NCBI RefSeq assembly: GCF_902143515.1 | Contig: NZ_CABFVD010000001.1 | Span: 558,001 to 622,000, forward strand | Direction: 5' to 3' | DNA from: Hathewaya massiliensis | GTDB lineage: Bacteria; Bacillota; Clostridia; Clostridiales; Clostridiaceae | DNA: 64,000 nt | The notes under the pieces: model-generated | Databases searched by the model: none | What the model was told of the DNA's origin: nothing | Seen by the model: the letters and a program-made list of their open reading frames with translations, nothing else | Translations under genes and position numbers: made by a program | Shown: one piece after another, positions 35,327 through 45,560 of the stretch | Position numbering within the stretch: position 1 is the first letter of the stretch | How the letters are laid out: every line of letters starts with the position of its first letter

Positions 35327-38300
35327 TGAGAATTTCTGAACATAGTATAAAAAGACCTGTTACCACTCTTATGATAGTCTTTGCCGTAATTATTTTAGGC
35401 TTTGTTTCCTTTAGTAAACTTAATATAGACCTTCTTCCAAATATTAACCTTCCCTATGCTATGGTATCTACAGACTATAGTGGTGCTGGTCCTAAGGAAG
35501 TAGAAAATATTGTTACTAAAAACTTAGAGAGTGTATTATCTACAGTTGCAAATATAAAAAATGTAAACTCTATTTCCTCAGAAGGAAGATCCATGATTAT
35601 CCTTGAATTTAATCAAGGCACAAATATGGATTTTGCAACCTTAGAAGTTCGTGAAAAACTAGATTTAATTAAAAAAATGCTTCCAGAAGGTGTAAGTTCT
35701 CCTATGGTATTAAAACTTAATCCTAATATGATGCCAATTATGAATATTGCAGCTTATCATAAAACCAAAGGCCCCATGGAGCTTAAATCTTGGATTGAAA
35801 ACACCCTAAAACCTAGAATAGATAGAATAGAAGGTGTGGCATCTACTAGCATTACTGGTGGCTTAGAAAAAGAAATTTCAGTTTCCCTAGATCCATATAA
35901 AATGGCTTCTAAAGGATTAAGCACTACAAACGTAGTTAATGCTCTTAGAATGGATAGCATAGACCTTCCAGCTGGCATTATAGAAGATGGAAAATATAAT
36001 CTTATACTTAGAACTACTGGAGAATTTACAGATATAAAAGATATTGAAAGTGTGAAAATCCCCTCTCCTGCTAGAGGTGTTAATATAGAGTTATCTGAAA
36101 TAGCTTCAGTAAAGGAAGATATTAAAACTAAAAATGTATATTCTAAAGTAAACGGAAAAGATAGTATAGGAATTTCTATACAAAAAGAAAGTAATGCAAA
36201 TACAGTAAAGGTGTCTAAGGCAATCAATGAAGAAATAGCAAAAATTTTAACTGAAGAAAAGGATGTTAGTATAAAAAATATATATGATCAAGCCCTTTTT
36301 ATAAATCACTCCATTGATTCAGTAAAAAGCAATGCTGTAGTTGGTGGAATTTTAGCTATATTAATACTTCTCTTCTTCCTAAGAGATTTAGCTCCAACTA
36401 TTGTTATTTCAGTTTCTATACCTATTTCGGTTATCGCCACCTTCATACTAATATATTTTGCAAAAATAACCTTAAATATGATTTCTCTTGGAGGTATTGC
36501 CCTTGGAATAGGAATGCTTGTAGATAACTCCATAGTAGTTTTAGAAAATATCTATAGGCTAAAAAAAGAAGGTCTCTCTACCCTTGAAGCTGCAAAAAAG
36601 GGAAGCTCAGAAGTTGCCATGGCAATTATAGCTTCAACCCTTACTACAATTTGCGTATTCCTTCCTATAATATTTGTAGAAGGAATAACCGCAGAACTAT
36701 TTAAACAATTAGCTTTAACAGTAACTTTCTCCTTAGTATCTTCTTTGATCGTAGCACTTACCCTAGTGCCTACTCTCTCATCTAAATTATTTAATAAAAC
36801 TAGAGGAGAGAAAAAGAATAAGATTATAGAAAGGCTAAAAATATCCTACGAGAAACTTCTAATTAAAAGTTTAAATCATAAAATCTTAATATCAATAATT
36901 GTTATATCTACCTTTGCCCTAAGTATTTTATCTTTGAAAATCATAGGAACAGAATTTTTTCCTTATGCAGATCAAGGTCTCATTAATATTTCTGTAAAAC
37001 TACCTAAAGGAAGCACTTTTGAAAGAGTAAAGGATAGTTTGCAAAGTGTAGAAAATAGGCTTAAAGGCATAGATGAAATTGAACTATTATCCTCTAATAT
37101 TTCTAGTGGTCAAATGAATACTTCTTCAAGTAATGGAAATACAGGAAATATAGATTTAGTATTAAAAAATAAAAAACATAGAAAAAGAAGTGATACTGAA
37201 ATTGCAGAAGACATTAGAAATAAATTATCTAATATTGCTGGGTGCAAAATTAAAGTGAACACCTCTGGAAATATGTTTGCAGGACCTGGCAGTGGAAATT
37301 CCCCTATTACTATTGAAGTTCAAGGGGAAAATATGGACACCCTAAATAATATAACCAATGATTTAATGAAAAAAGTAGAAAAAATAGAAGGGGTAAGAGA
37401 AGTTCGTTCTAGTTTTGAAACTGGCTCTCCTGAATATAAAATAGCTATAGACAAGGATAAAGCAAGTGCCTATGGTTTAAATACTGCTATGATTTCTACA
37501 GAAGTTCAAAATCAAATTAAAGGTGTTACAGCAACTAGATATAAATTTCAAGGAAAAGAACTAGATATTAAAGTTAAAAGAGCAGATAGCCAAGAAAAAA
37601 TAAGTAAAAAAGACCTTGAAAACCTCTTAATACCTTCTCCTCTAGGTACCAATGTACCTCTAAGTTCTATTGCAAACTTTAAAGAAGAGATTGGATTAGC
37701 CTCTATTAGTAGAAAAAATGGAGATAGAATGCTTAGCATAAACTTTTCTATAAATGATAGAGCTGTAGGAGACGTTTTAAAAGAAGTAGAAAATATAACA
37801 GAAAATCATAAGTTACCTGAAGGTTATTTTATAAAACTCTCTGGTGAAAGTGAAGAAATGAAAGATGCCTTCTCCAACTTAAAATTAGCCTTAATATTAG
37901 GCATAATCTTAATATATATGGTTATGGCATCACAGTTTGAATCCTTATTATATCCTTTTATAATAATGTTTACAGTACCACTTGCTATAACCGGAGCTTT
38001 CCTAGGTTTATTTATAGCAAGAATTCCTTTAAGCGTACCAGGCATACTAGGAATAATTGTATTAATGGGAGTTGCTGTAAACAATGGTATTGTCCTTGTA
38101 GACTACATCAACACCTTAAGAAGCTACGGATTAAATAGAGAAGAAGCCATAATAAAAGCTGGTCCTACAAGGCTTCAGCCTATACTTATGACTACCCTTA
38201 CAACAGTTTTAGGATTACTACCACTAGCCCTTGCCATGGGTGAAGGAGCTGAAATTGAACAACCCCTTGCAGTAACCCTAATAGGAGGACTAACATTTTC

Positions 38301-38397
38301 AACCATACTAACCCTATTTGTAGTTCCTGTAATCTATATATTTATGGATAATCTTCAAAATAGGGTAAAAACCATTTTTTCTAAAAATAACCTCTAA
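35326..38397 (+). CDS. RND-family efflux permease (AcrB/SwrC-like)
   Basis: 1023-residue resistance-nodulation-division pump. First helix at about 12-32 (RPVTTLMIVFAVIILGFV), two large extracellular loops, and helices 2-6 and 8-12 arranged as two repeats. The proton-relay GGIALGIGMLVDNSIVVLEN in TM4 is intact. Gram-positive members such as SwrC export lipopeptides, drugs or lipids without an outer-membrane channel. It is translationally coupled to the adaptor. Confidence 0.93.
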   Translation: MRISEHSIKRPVTTLMIVFAVIILGFVSFSKLNIDLLPNINLPYAMVSTDYSGAGPKEVENIVTKNLESVLSTVANIKNVNSISSEGRSMIILEFNQGTNMDFATLEVREKLDLIKKMLPEGVSSPMVLKLNPNMMPIMNIAAYHKTKGPMELKSWIENTLKPRIDRIEGVASTSITGGLEKEISVSLDPYKMASKGLSTTNVVNALRMDSIDLPAGIIEDGKYNLILRTTGEFTDIKDIESVKIPSPARGVNIELSEIASVKEDIKTKNVYSKVNGKDSIGISIQKESNANTVKVSKAINEEIAKILTEEKDVSIKNIYDQALFINHSIDSVKSNAVVGGILAILILLFFLRDLAPTIVISVSIPISVIATFILIYFAKITLNMISLGGIALGIGMLVDNSIVVLENIYRLKKEGLSTLEAAKKGSSEVAMAIIASTLTTICVFLPIIFVEGITAELFKQLALTVTFSLVSSLIVALTLVPTLSSKLFNKTRGEKKNKIIERLKISYEKLLIKSLNHKILISIIVISTFALSILSLKIIGTEFFPYADQGLINISVKLPKGSTFERVKDSLQSVENRLKGIDEIELLSSNISSGQMNTSSSNGNTGNIDLVLKNKKHRKRSDTEIAEDIRNKLSNIAGCKIKVNTSGNMFAGPGSGNSPITIEVQGENMDTLNNITNDLMKKVEKIEGVREVRSSFETGSPEYKIAIDKDKASAYGLNTAMISTEVQNQIKGVTATRYKFQGKELDIKVKRADSQEKISKKDLENLLIPSPLGTNVPLSSIANFKEEIGLASISRKNGDRMLSINFSINDRAVGDVLKEVENITENHKLPEGYFIKLSGESEEMKDAFSNLKLALILGIILIYMVMASQFESLLYPFIIMFTVPLAITGAFLGLFIARIPLSVPGILGIIVLMGVAVNNGIVLVDYINTLRSYGLNREEAIIKAGPTRLQPILMTTLTTVLGLLPLALAMGEGAEIEQPLAVTLIGGLTFSTILTLFVVPVIYIFMDNLQNRVKTIFSKNNL

Positions 38398-38401
38398 AAT
38401 A

Positions 38402-38446
38402 AAATGACTTATAGCCTATTTTAAAAAGATCTATAAGTCATTTTTT
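38402..38446 (+). terminator. Terminator after the RND operon
   Basis: AAATGACTTATAG / CTATAAGTCATTT perfect 13-bp stem with an AT-rich loop, then TTTTATTT, right after the pump stop codon. Confidence 0.85.
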
Positions 38447-38450
38447 ATTT

Positions 38451-38674
38451 AGCTTTGTTAGACATTTTTGTCCATATGATGGTTACGCAATCACCTATGA
38501 GCAAGTTTTAGAATTTCATTATTTCTGTAGTAAATATCACGTTAAGAAGTTTTAATGTTTGAGCATAGCGAGTTTTAAAACTTTAGTGATATTTACGGAA
38601 GAAATAATAGAAATTCTTAACGTAGTGAAGTAGTGATGAAGTGACTTTCATATGGACATTTTCCCCTAACAAAG
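38451..38674. repeat. Long palindromic repeat (GCTTTGTTAG family), copy 2
   Basis: AGCTTTGTTAG...CTAACAAAG outer ends and CCATATGA...TCATATGG inner ends as in the short form, but a ~150-bp insert sits at the centre. The insert is itself palindromic (AAGTTTTAATG...TTTTAAAACTT; GTAAATATCAC...GTGATATTTAC). Whole-length match to copy 5 (48102-48325). Confidence 0.85.
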
Positions 38675-38687
38675 TCTTATTTGAGTC

Positions 38688-39383
38688 TTACTCCATTTTG
38701 TACCCAACACCCCATACAGTTTTTATGTATTGGGCGTTTCTTGGGTCTTCCTCTATTTTTTCTCTAAGCCTTCTTATATGAACCATTACAGTATTTCCCG
38801 ATTCAAAAGAGTTTTCATTCCACACTAATTCATAGATTTTATCTGTGCTAAAGACCATTCCCTTATTATCAGCTAAAAGTTTTAAAATATTAAATTCAAT
38901 AGGAGTTAGCTTTATCTCCTCCTCATTTTTCTTTACTTTATGTCCATCTAAATCTATCTCTAATTCACCTATGTTAATTAGATTTGAATTCTTTTTAACA
39001 GGATTATTATTTAAGACCTTATAACGTCTAAGTTGAGATTTTACCCTAGCCATAAGTTCTAAAGGATTAAAAGGTTTAGTTAAATAATCATCAGCCCCTG
39101 TAGATAATCCTAATATTTTATCCATATCTTCACTCTTAGCAGATAACATTATAATAGGGATATTATTCTCTTCCCTAATTTTCATACAAGTATCTATACC
39201 ACTTAGTTTAGGCATCATAATATCTAGTATAATTAAGTCTACCTTCTCAGTTTTTAAAAGCTCTAAGGCTTGTAATCCATCCTCCGCCTTTAAACATTGG
39301 AACCCATCATTTTTAAGATATATTCCTACTAAATCTCGTATTTCTTTTTCATCATCAACAATTAGTATATTATTACTATCCAA
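38688..39383 (-). CDS. OmpR-family response regulator
   Basis: Receiver domain (phospho-Asp in LIILDIMMP, acidic pair VDDEKE, Lys in LTKPF) plus winged-helix Trans_reg_C (KLTPIEFNILKLL ... VHIRRLREKIE ... VWGVGYKME). 231 residues. I use the TTG with AAAGGG at 8 nt; the GTG 9 nt upstream touches the ribosome site. It follows its kinase by 12 nt, a kinase-first order that is less usual. Convergent with the RND pump, not in its operon, but it could still govern envelope-stress functions; no target is visible. Confidence 0.93.
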   Translation of the reverse strand: MDSNNILIVDDEKEIRDLVGIYLKNDGFQCLKAEDGLQALELLKTEKVDLIILDIMMPKLSGIDTCMKIREENNIPIIMLSAKSEDMDKILGLSTGADDYLTKPFNPLELMARVKSQLRRYKVLNNNPVKKNSNLINIGELEIDLDGHKVKKNEEEIKLTPIEFNILKLLADNKGMVFSTDKIYELVWNENSFESGNTVMVHIRRLREKIEEDPRNAQYIKTVWGVGYKME

Positions 39384-39395
39384 AAAAATCACCCT

Positions 39396-41198
39396 TTACT
39401 TTTTATACAATCTAACATTAAAGGATACCATATCTCCATTTAAGTTTGCCCATATGTCTCCCCCATGCATATCCACTATACTTTTAGCTATAGCAAGTCC
39501 AAGTCCACTTCCACCTGTATCTGAGTTCCTAGACTTATCTCCCCTATAAAATCTTTCAAATATCTTATCTAATTCTTCTTTAGTTATGCCATTACCACAT
39601 AAATTCTCAACAGTGATTATAGTGCTTACACTTGTATCTTCACAAAGTATACTTATCTTTTCCCCACTAGGACTGTATTTTACTGCATTACTTAAAATAT
39701 TCTCAAAAACTCTTGAAATTTTATCCCCATCCACATTTATTATAACTCTTTTATTTCCCATATTGTCAAGAAACTCTATATTTTTCTCCTCAGCTGTAGG
39801 GGAAAGCTCCATAATCAATTGTCTTATAAGTTCATTTATATCGATTTCTCTTTTATCTAAACTTAAACCTTGATTATTCATCTTTGTATATTGAAATAAA
39901 TCCTCAATTAAAATCTTTAATTTCTCTGCTTTATTATAGGCAATATTTAAATATTCCTCTCTCTCCTCTTCACTACTGTACTTTTTATCTTTAACTAAAC
40001 CCATATATCCCATAACAGAGGTAAGAGGAGTTCTAAGATCATGCGATACATTAGTTATAAGCTCACTTTTAGTCTTTTCAGCTAATCTCTCATTTTCTAT
40101 CTTTTCTTTTATTTCTCTCTCCATATAATTTATATCAGAAGCTAATATAGCGAGTTCGTCATATCCCTTAACTTCTACATTATACTCTAAATCTCCCTTT
40201 GAAATTTCCCTCAAAGAATTAGATATATACTCAATATACTCTATTTTTTTCTTTGTAATTGTTAAAAACACTAATATAAATATTATAAAAGATACTATGG
40301 CAGAAAAAAAAGCACTAGTTCCTGTATAAGTTACTTTTTCAGTACCATGTAAATTTTTTTCGTAAATTAAGTAATAATTATCCTTATTTATTGTAATAGG
40401 GTAAAAACTATAAAAAGTTTTATTATCTGAACCATTATCATAAGCCTCTCCATTATACTGAAAATTATTAACTCTAGTTCTGGACATCTTCCCTATTACA
40501 CTATAAATATTGATTTTTTCTGAATAAGTTTCACTAGATGAGAACTTAACATTTCCCTCTAAATCTGTTAAAAAAACATTGGCATCATTGTTTAATATTT
40601 GTCTACCTATCTTTTGATTCAAAACCTTTTCTGAAGAAACATACTCTTCTATGCTTTTTATTATTTTTTCCATAGACTCGTTTCCCTTTATAGATTTTGA
40701 AAGTATCTGCTGCATATCTTTTATATAATATTCATTATTATTTCCATTATTATTTCCATTATAGTTTACTACACCATAAATACTTAAAATTTCCTCTATG
40801 TGCGAAGAAGTAAAATTAGATTTTAAATTTTCTATGAGTTCATTTATTCTTTCTTTATTATCATTATATATATCTTCAGGATTTTTTGAGGATATATCCA
40901 TAAGGCTTGACAAAAGTTGCCTTACATTATTTTCCTCAGATATTCTATCTTCGTTATAAGTTATATAAGTGTGTCTTGATATTTTATTTTTTAAAAAATC
41001 ATTTAATAAATTAAAAGAAAAAACAGATATCATTAGACAAATTAAAGTTACAGCTAAAAGTTCAAGCCTTAAACTTGTTTGTATCTTAGATTTTTTATCT
41101 AAATAAAACCTAATTATCTTTTCTTTTAATTTCTTTATTCTTCGCTTTTTCTCTTTTGGTGGTTTATTTTTTCTACCAAATATTCTTCTTAATATCAT
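39396..41198 (-). CDS. Membrane sensor histidine kinase
   Basis: 600 residues. A very basic N-terminal tail (RRIFGRKNKPPKEKKRRIKK) precedes TM1 at about 43-66, then an extracellular sensor domain of ~225 residues with an Asn-rich stretch (NGNNNGNNNEYY), TM2 at about 295-317, HAMP, HisKA (NVSHDLRTPLTSVMGY) and HATPase_c (ENILSNAVKYS, GSGLGLAIAKS). Good GGAGG. It pairs with the downstream response regulator. The signal is unknown; the lysine/arginine-rich cytosolic start is unusual. Confidence 0.92.
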   Translation of the reverse strand: MILRRIFGRKNKPPKEKKRRIKKLKEKIIRFYLDKKSKIQTSLRLELLAVTLICLMISVFSFNLLNDFLKNKISRHTYITYNEDRISEENNVRQLLSSLMDISSKNPEDIYNDNKERINELIENLKSNFTSSHIEEILSIYGVVNYNGNNNGNNNEYYIKDMQQILSKSIKGNESMEKIIKSIEEYVSSEKVLNQKIGRQILNNDANVFLTDLEGNVKFSSSETYSEKINIYSVIGKMSRTRVNNFQYNGEAYDNGSDNKTFYSFYPITINKDNYYLIYEKNLHGTEKVTYTGTSAFFSAIVSFIIFILVFLTITKKKIEYIEYISNSLREISKGDLEYNVEVKGYDELAILASDINYMEREIKEKIENERLAEKTKSELITNVSHDLRTPLTSVMGYMGLVKDKKYSSEEEREEYLNIAYNKAEKLKILIEDLFQYTKMNNQGLSLDKREIDINELIRQLIMELSPTAEEKNIEFLDNMGNKRVIINVDGDKISRVFENILSNAVKYSPSGEKISILCEDTSVSTIITVENLCGNGITKEELDKIFERFYRGDKSRNSDTGGSGLGLAIAKSIVDMHGGDIWANLNGDMVSFNVRLYKK

Positions 41199-41418
41199 AA
41201 TATATCCTCCAATAAAGGCATTATTGTTAAATTCACATTACTCGCTTTTTACTTTAAACTTTTTATAAGTTCTAATTTGTAACTTTAGTATTTATCTATT
41301 AACTTAAAAGAGCCCCATATATAATTTACATAGGTTTATTAAATCTTACATACACATTGTAACATCATTTTATTAATAAAAACCTCTCTATTTTCTTAAA
41401 ATATCTTAAGAAAATTTA

Positions 41419-41447
41419 AAAGGATAGGCAAAAAATTGCCTATCCTT
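41419..41447 (-). terminator. Terminator after the Cys-rich small protein gene
   Basis: AAGGATAGGCA...TGCCTATCCTT stem with an A-rich loop, then TTTTAAATTTTC on the minus strand, 60 nt after the stop. Confidence 0.75.
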
Positions 41448-41508
41448 AAGATAACTTTATATACTAAGTTTTAGATTTATTCCCCGTAAACCCCTTTGTC
41501 TATAAAAA

Positions 41509-41724
41509 CTAACATTCACAAGGTGTGATAAACAACACTTGTTCAGGATTTACGTAAAAGCATCTATGACATCTTCCTTTGATGATAAAATACTTAGTAT
41601 TACGATCACAAACTTCACAACATCCCATAAACCTACCTGTTATAGTACATCCGTTGCGAAGTGTTACCCTTATTCTATCGCATCTATCAAAACAATCCAT
41701 ATCATGACATCCTGAGTGACTCAT
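41509..41724 (-). CDS. Cys-rich small protein with LSm/Hfq-like sequence pattern
   Basis: 71 residues including 11 Cys (several CxxC and CC pairs) and a GGAGGG start site. The stretch IRVTLRNGCTITGRFMGC has the rhythm of an Sm1-type beta motif (RVTLRNG...GRF.G), and NPEQVLFITPCEC would be the last strand. So it could be a small beta-barrel stabilised by metal or disulfides, such as a spore-coat component, but neither is proven. I do not recognise a named family. Single-gene unit. Confidence 0.65.
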   Translation of the reverse strand: MSHSGCHDMDCFDRCDRIRVTLRNGCTITGRFMGCCEVCDRNTKYFIIKGRCHRCFYVNPEQVLFITPCEC

Positions 41725-42023
41725 AGTATCCCTCCATTGTTTAAGTTTAAAGAATGTAATTAAACCACTCTTCTATATCAATATATTAAAAAACCATAGA
41801 TACTGTTACTACTTTTACTATTTATATTAATTAGAAAATTAAAAACGTAATTAAATATACGGTTTAAAACAGGACTTTCTTAGAGCAAAAGATCTAACAA
41901 ATCCTAAAATAAAAGTTAATTAACAAAATATTAATTGTATACTATAGAATTTTTATGTTCACTATGTAATAATACACTATATAATTATATTGGAATAATA
42001 CATTTTTACTTTGGAGGTCTTAT

Positions 42024-42827
42024 ATGAAAATTTCACAGTTTATCCAGGGTTTTTTTGTTATGAGCTTTTATTTTATAATCTATGCTCATCTAGGTTGGTG
42101 CCTTGAAACTACATATGCTACCATTAAAAATAAAGCCTTTGTAAATAGGGGTTTTCTACATGGCCCCTATTGCTCCATGTATGGCTTTGGTGCTTTAAGC
42201 ATTGTAATATTAGCAAAACCTTTTAAGCACAACCTAATTTTACTTTACCTATACTCTGTTATAATAACTACCATAATAGAATATATTACAGGGTATGTGC
42301 TAGAAAAGAGTTTTAACACAACTTGGTGGGATTATAGCCGTAGGCCCCTTAATCTTAATGGGAGAATATGTCTTTCATTTTCCTTACTTTGGGGATTAAT
42401 ATCTCTACTATTAGTTAAAGTTCTTCATCCTTTTTTCTCTAGATTTCAGTTTTTGATCTCTAGTCATATTGGTAAATTTTTTGTTTTATTAATACTACTA
42501 GGCATATTAGTAGACTTTATCTTAACCTTAAAATCTCTATCTAAACTAAACTACTCCTTAAACGAACTTAAGGACTTATATGAAGATTTTAAAGAAAAGA
42601 TATTACTTAAATACAAAATTGAAGATGACTCTTATAGCGAAAGCTCTATATATAAAGAAAAGGTGTTAAATTCCTTTGAAGATTTTAAACAAAAATATGA
42701 AAATATGTATAATAAAATCCAAAAGCAATATTCAAGATATTTTAAAGCTTTTCCCAAATACACAAAAAATAAATTAAAGGCCTTTACTGAAGAACTTAAA
42801 GAAAAAATTCACTCTAGATTTAAATAA
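42024..42827 (+). CDS. CmpB-type membrane protein (putative ABC-transporter type IV family)
   Basis: 267 residues; four or five membrane helices in the first ~165 residues carry the family motifs (HLGWCLETTYATI, NRGFLHGPYCSMYGFG, TTWWDYSRRPLNLNGRICL). The remaining 100 residues are a charged helical, coiled-coil-like tail. Pfam calls this group ABC_trans_CmpB, though transport by it is not established. GGAGG precedes the ATG. Single-gene unit, with a half copy of the palindromic repeat immediately after the stop. Confidence 0.88.
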   Translation: MKISQFIQGFFVMSFYFIIYAHLGWCLETTYATIKNKAFVNRGFLHGPYCSMYGFGALSIVILAKPFKHNLILLYLYSVIITTIIEYITGYVLEKSFNTTWWDYSRRPLNLNGRICLSFSLLWGLISLLLVKVLHPFFSRFQFLISSHIGKFFVLLILLGILVDFILTLKSLSKLNYSLNELKDLYEDFKEKILLKYKIEDDSYSESSIYKEKVLNSFEDFKQKYENMYNKIQKQYSRYFKAFPKYTKNKLKAFTEELKEKIHSRFK

Positions 42828-42828
42828 T

Positions 42829-42914
42829 ATTTACTATAGAAATAATAAAATTCTAAAACTTGCTCATATATAATTACGTAACCATCATATGGGCAAAGAT
42901 GTATGACAAAGCCT
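42829..42914. repeat. Half copy of the long palindromic repeat, copy 3
   Basis: In reverse orientation it matches the left ~85 bp of copy 2 (GCTTTGT...CCATATGATGGTTACG...GAGCAAGTTTTAGAATTT...TTATTTC) and stops at the CmpB gene end. The other half is missing. Confidence 0.7.
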
Positions 42915-42954
42915 AAATTAGAAATATACCATATGAAAGGAAGTATTGTTAAAC

Positions 42955-43782
42955 ATGGAAAAACCAAAACTAATAAAAGTTTTTGGATATATGTATCATC
43001 TTCATAAACGTAACTTTAAAACATATTTAAAAAAGAGAGATATTCCTAATAAAAAAGAAGAATTGAAATACAATTCTGTTCATTGGATTGGCCATGCTAC
43101 TACCTTAATAAATATAGAAGGTAAAACCATAGTTACAGATCCTGTAACTAGCCCATATTTAGGACAACTAAAAAGGCAAGTAGAACCTTCTATGGACTTA
43201 AGTAATCTAAACATAGATTATATACTAATATCCCATGGACATATGGATCACTTAGATAAAAATACTATGAAAAAATTTAATAAAGATATTCCTGTAATTT
43301 GTCCAAAACAATATAAATCACTATTAAAACTATGGGGCTTTAAAAATCTTCATCTTATAATGGCAGGTGAAAGTTTTACTGATAATAACATTTCCATAGA
43401 AGCTTTTAGAGCAAATCATGATGGAAAAAGATATGCCTTTGGAAAACATAGTCCCTCAAATTCTTATCTTATAAAGAGTGCTAAAAAAAGTATATTCTTT
43501 GCTGGAGATACAGCTTTTACAGATACTTATAAAGGCATAAAATCAGATATATCCCTAATGCCTGTGGGATGCTATTTTCCCTCTGAATTTGAAAAAATGC
43601 ACTGTAACCCTTATCAATCCTTTGAAATGTTTAGGATGATGGATTCTAAATTTATGGTACCTATACATTATAAAACTTATATCTTAGCACAAGATGATGA
43701 TAGTAAAACCCTAGAAACTTTAGAAAAAATAAATGATGGTACTATTAAAATCATAGATATAGGTGAAACTTTGGAATTTTAA
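42955..43782 (+). CDS. Metallo-beta-lactamase-fold hydrolase (UlaG / NAPE-PLD-like)
   Basis: 275 residues. N-terminal HWIGHATTLINIEGKTIVTDPV, then the zinc motif SHGHMDHLD, further ligands in RANHDGKRYAFG, FAGDTAFTD and a C-terminal MVPIHYKTY His. This matches the lactonase/phospholipase-like branch with HxHxDH. The substrate is unknown. The ATG after AAGGAAG (11 nt) is preferred; a TTG 9 nt upstream is too close to the ribosome site. Confidence 0.9.
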   Translation: MEKPKLIKVFGYMYHLHKRNFKTYLKKRDIPNKKEELKYNSVHWIGHATTLINIEGKTIVTDPVTSPYLGQLKRQVEPSMDLSNLNIDYILISHGHMDHLDKNTMKKFNKDIPVICPKQYKSLLKLWGFKNLHLIMAGESFTDNNISIEAFRANHDGKRYAFGKHSPSNSYLIKSAKKSIFFAGDTAFTDTYKGIKSDISLMPVGCYFPSEFEKMHCNPYQSFEMFRMMDSKFMVPIHYKTYILAQDDDSKTLETLEKINDGTIKIIDIGETLEF

Positions 43783-43909
43783 TTATTTAATAAATAGTAT
43801 AAAGTGTCATTATAGTTTTTTCTATCTTTTACGATATAGTATATGTAGTATACTATTGGATTTAACTTCAATATAACACTTCTACATCCAAATTTAGGAG
43901 GGGTTTAAA

Positions 43910-45373
43910 ATGTTCAAAAACAAATTAAACAGGACATTAGATGAAATATCTATTCTCTATGAGAATAGTAAATTAAAAGAATTAGATACTGTAGGTAAGG
44001 ATAATAAAAATGCCAAAAGTATAAAACTATTTTCTTCTCTTGCAAAATCCATTAAAATGGCAAGTCCTACTATTAATAAACTTATAAATGGTACTTTAAA
44101 TCTTAGTGGAGAAGTTAGTAAATTATTTTTAGAGTTAGATTTTTTCTCTAAAAAACTTTTAAAAAGTTCCGATACTATAAAGTCTTCATGTGATAATCTT
44201 TCAGCCTCTGTAGAGGAAACTTCTAGTAGTATGAATAACGTAACTTCTTCCATGATAAAGACTACTGAATCAATAGAACATGCTTCTAAAAGTATTACTT
44301 CTGTTCTCCTTAAGATAGAAGATAATAACAACACATTAAATAATATTGTAGGGGTAAATGATAAAGTAAATAATGAAGCTCTTAATATGAATAGTAACTT
44401 TATCAAACTTTTAGAAGTAACAGAAAACATGAAGGAAATTGTATCTGGAATTAAAGATATTGCAAATCAAACAAATATGTTAGCACTTAATGCTAGCATT
44501 GAAGCTGCTAGAGCTGGGGAACAAGGAAAAGGTTTTGCAGTAGTTGCTGATGAAGTTAAAAAGCTCTCTTTAAATACCTCTTCACAACTTGAACAAATGG
44601 AGACTTTTATGGGGACTATAATAGAAGCCTCAAATAAAAGTAAGGAGAGTTTAGATACAACACTTAATACCCTAGGAAATTTAAATGTTGAAACTAGCAA
44701 CCTTGAGAAATCCTTTTCTGAAAGTACAGATTCCCTAAAAGAAGCTACCCTGGATATGACTAGTATAACTTTAGAGGCAGAAGAGGTTTCAGCAGCAGCA
44801 GAGCAAATATCCGCAACCTTAGATTCCATTAATGAGGATACTTTAACCCTAGCAAATTTAGCCACAACCCTTACAGAAGATTCGACTACAACTTATAAAT
44901 TAAGTGAGGACTTAAAAAATATAGAATCCGAACTAATTTCTTATGCTAACTCTGCAGGTTCTTTAAATTTAAACACAGAGTTTAAGCTCTCAAACGAAGA
45001 CTTTATAAATTATATAGATAATGCCATAACTGCCCATAGAAACTGGTTTAATAATCTTGAGGAAATGGCTACTGAAATGAGCATAAAACCACTTCAAACT
45101 GACGGAAATAGATGTTTATTTGGGCATTTTTATAATTCCATAAAGCCTAAAAACGAAAAAATAGTCTCCCTTTGGAAAAACATAGATAGTATTCATATGA
45201 AGGTACATAGTCTAGGAAATGAGGCTATAAATGCTATTAAAAGAAATGATGATTCAACTGCTATTAATATTGTAAGAGAAGCAAGAGAAACTTCTAGCAA
45301 ATTGATTTCCATATTTACAGAAGTAAAAAAAGAAGTTGCAAACTTAGACTCAAAAAAAGAAAGTGTATTTTAA
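43910..45373 (+). CDS. Soluble methyl-accepting chemotaxis protein with C-terminal CZB domain
   Basis: 487 residues with no membrane segment. Helical N-terminus, then the signalling domain with the hairpin tip [20 protein letters not shown]. After about residue 365 a chemoreceptor zinc-binding (CZB) domain follows: AITAHRNWF His, [11 protein letters not shown] (the Cys-containing CxFGxxY core), [12 protein letters not shown] His pair. CZB domains bind zinc with a Cys and three His and sense zinc or oxidants in characterised soluble receptors. Strong GAGGGG. Single-gene unit ending at a strong hairpin; no che genes nearby. Confidence 0.92.
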   Translation: MFKNKLNRTLDEISILYENSKLKELDTVGKDNKNAKSIKLFSSLAKSIKMASPTINKLINGTLNLSGEVSKLFLELDFFSKKLLKSSDTIKSSCDNLSASVEETSSSMNNVTSSMIKTTESIEHASKSITSVLLKIEDNNNTLNNIVGVNDKVNNEALNMNSNFIKLLEVTENMKEIVSGIKDIANQTNMLALNASIEAARAGEQGKGFAVVADEVKKLSLNTSSQLEQMETFMGTIIEASNKSKESLDTTLNTLGNLNVETSNLEKSFSESTDSLKEATLDMTSITLEAEEVSAAAEQISATLDSINEDTLTLANLATTLTEDSTTTYKLSEDLKNIESELISYANSAGSLNLNTEFKLSNEDFINYIDNAITAHRNWFNNLEEMATEMSIKPLQTDGNRCLFGHFYNSIKPKNEKIVSLWKNIDSIHMKVHSLGNEAINAIKRNDDSTAINIVREARETSSKLISIFTEVKKEVANLDSKKESVF

Positions 45374-45455
45374 AATACAATCTTATATGGTACTCCACTA
45401 TAATTACTTCCTAATCTTTAAAGTAAAAGTACCTATAGTGCTTATATACCTAAAT

Positions 45456-45514
45456 AAAAAGTTCTTCGCTTTAGTATGAATAAAAACTCTCTCTAAAGCA
45501 AAGAACTTTTTATT
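45456..45514. terminator. Bidirectional terminator after the chemoreceptor gene
   Basis: AAAAAGTTCTT-GCTTTAG pairs with CTAAAGC-AAGAACTTTTT around a ~20-nt loop; convergent with ccdA. Confidence 0.85.
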
Positions 45515-45560
45515 ATAAAACATCAAATTACTTTCTGAAACAATGTCTGTATTTCTCCCC

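Noticed and set aside
38102-38687. RND pump and two-component system as one functional operon
   Set aside because: They are convergent and separated by a terminator and a repeat; no sequence evidence links them.
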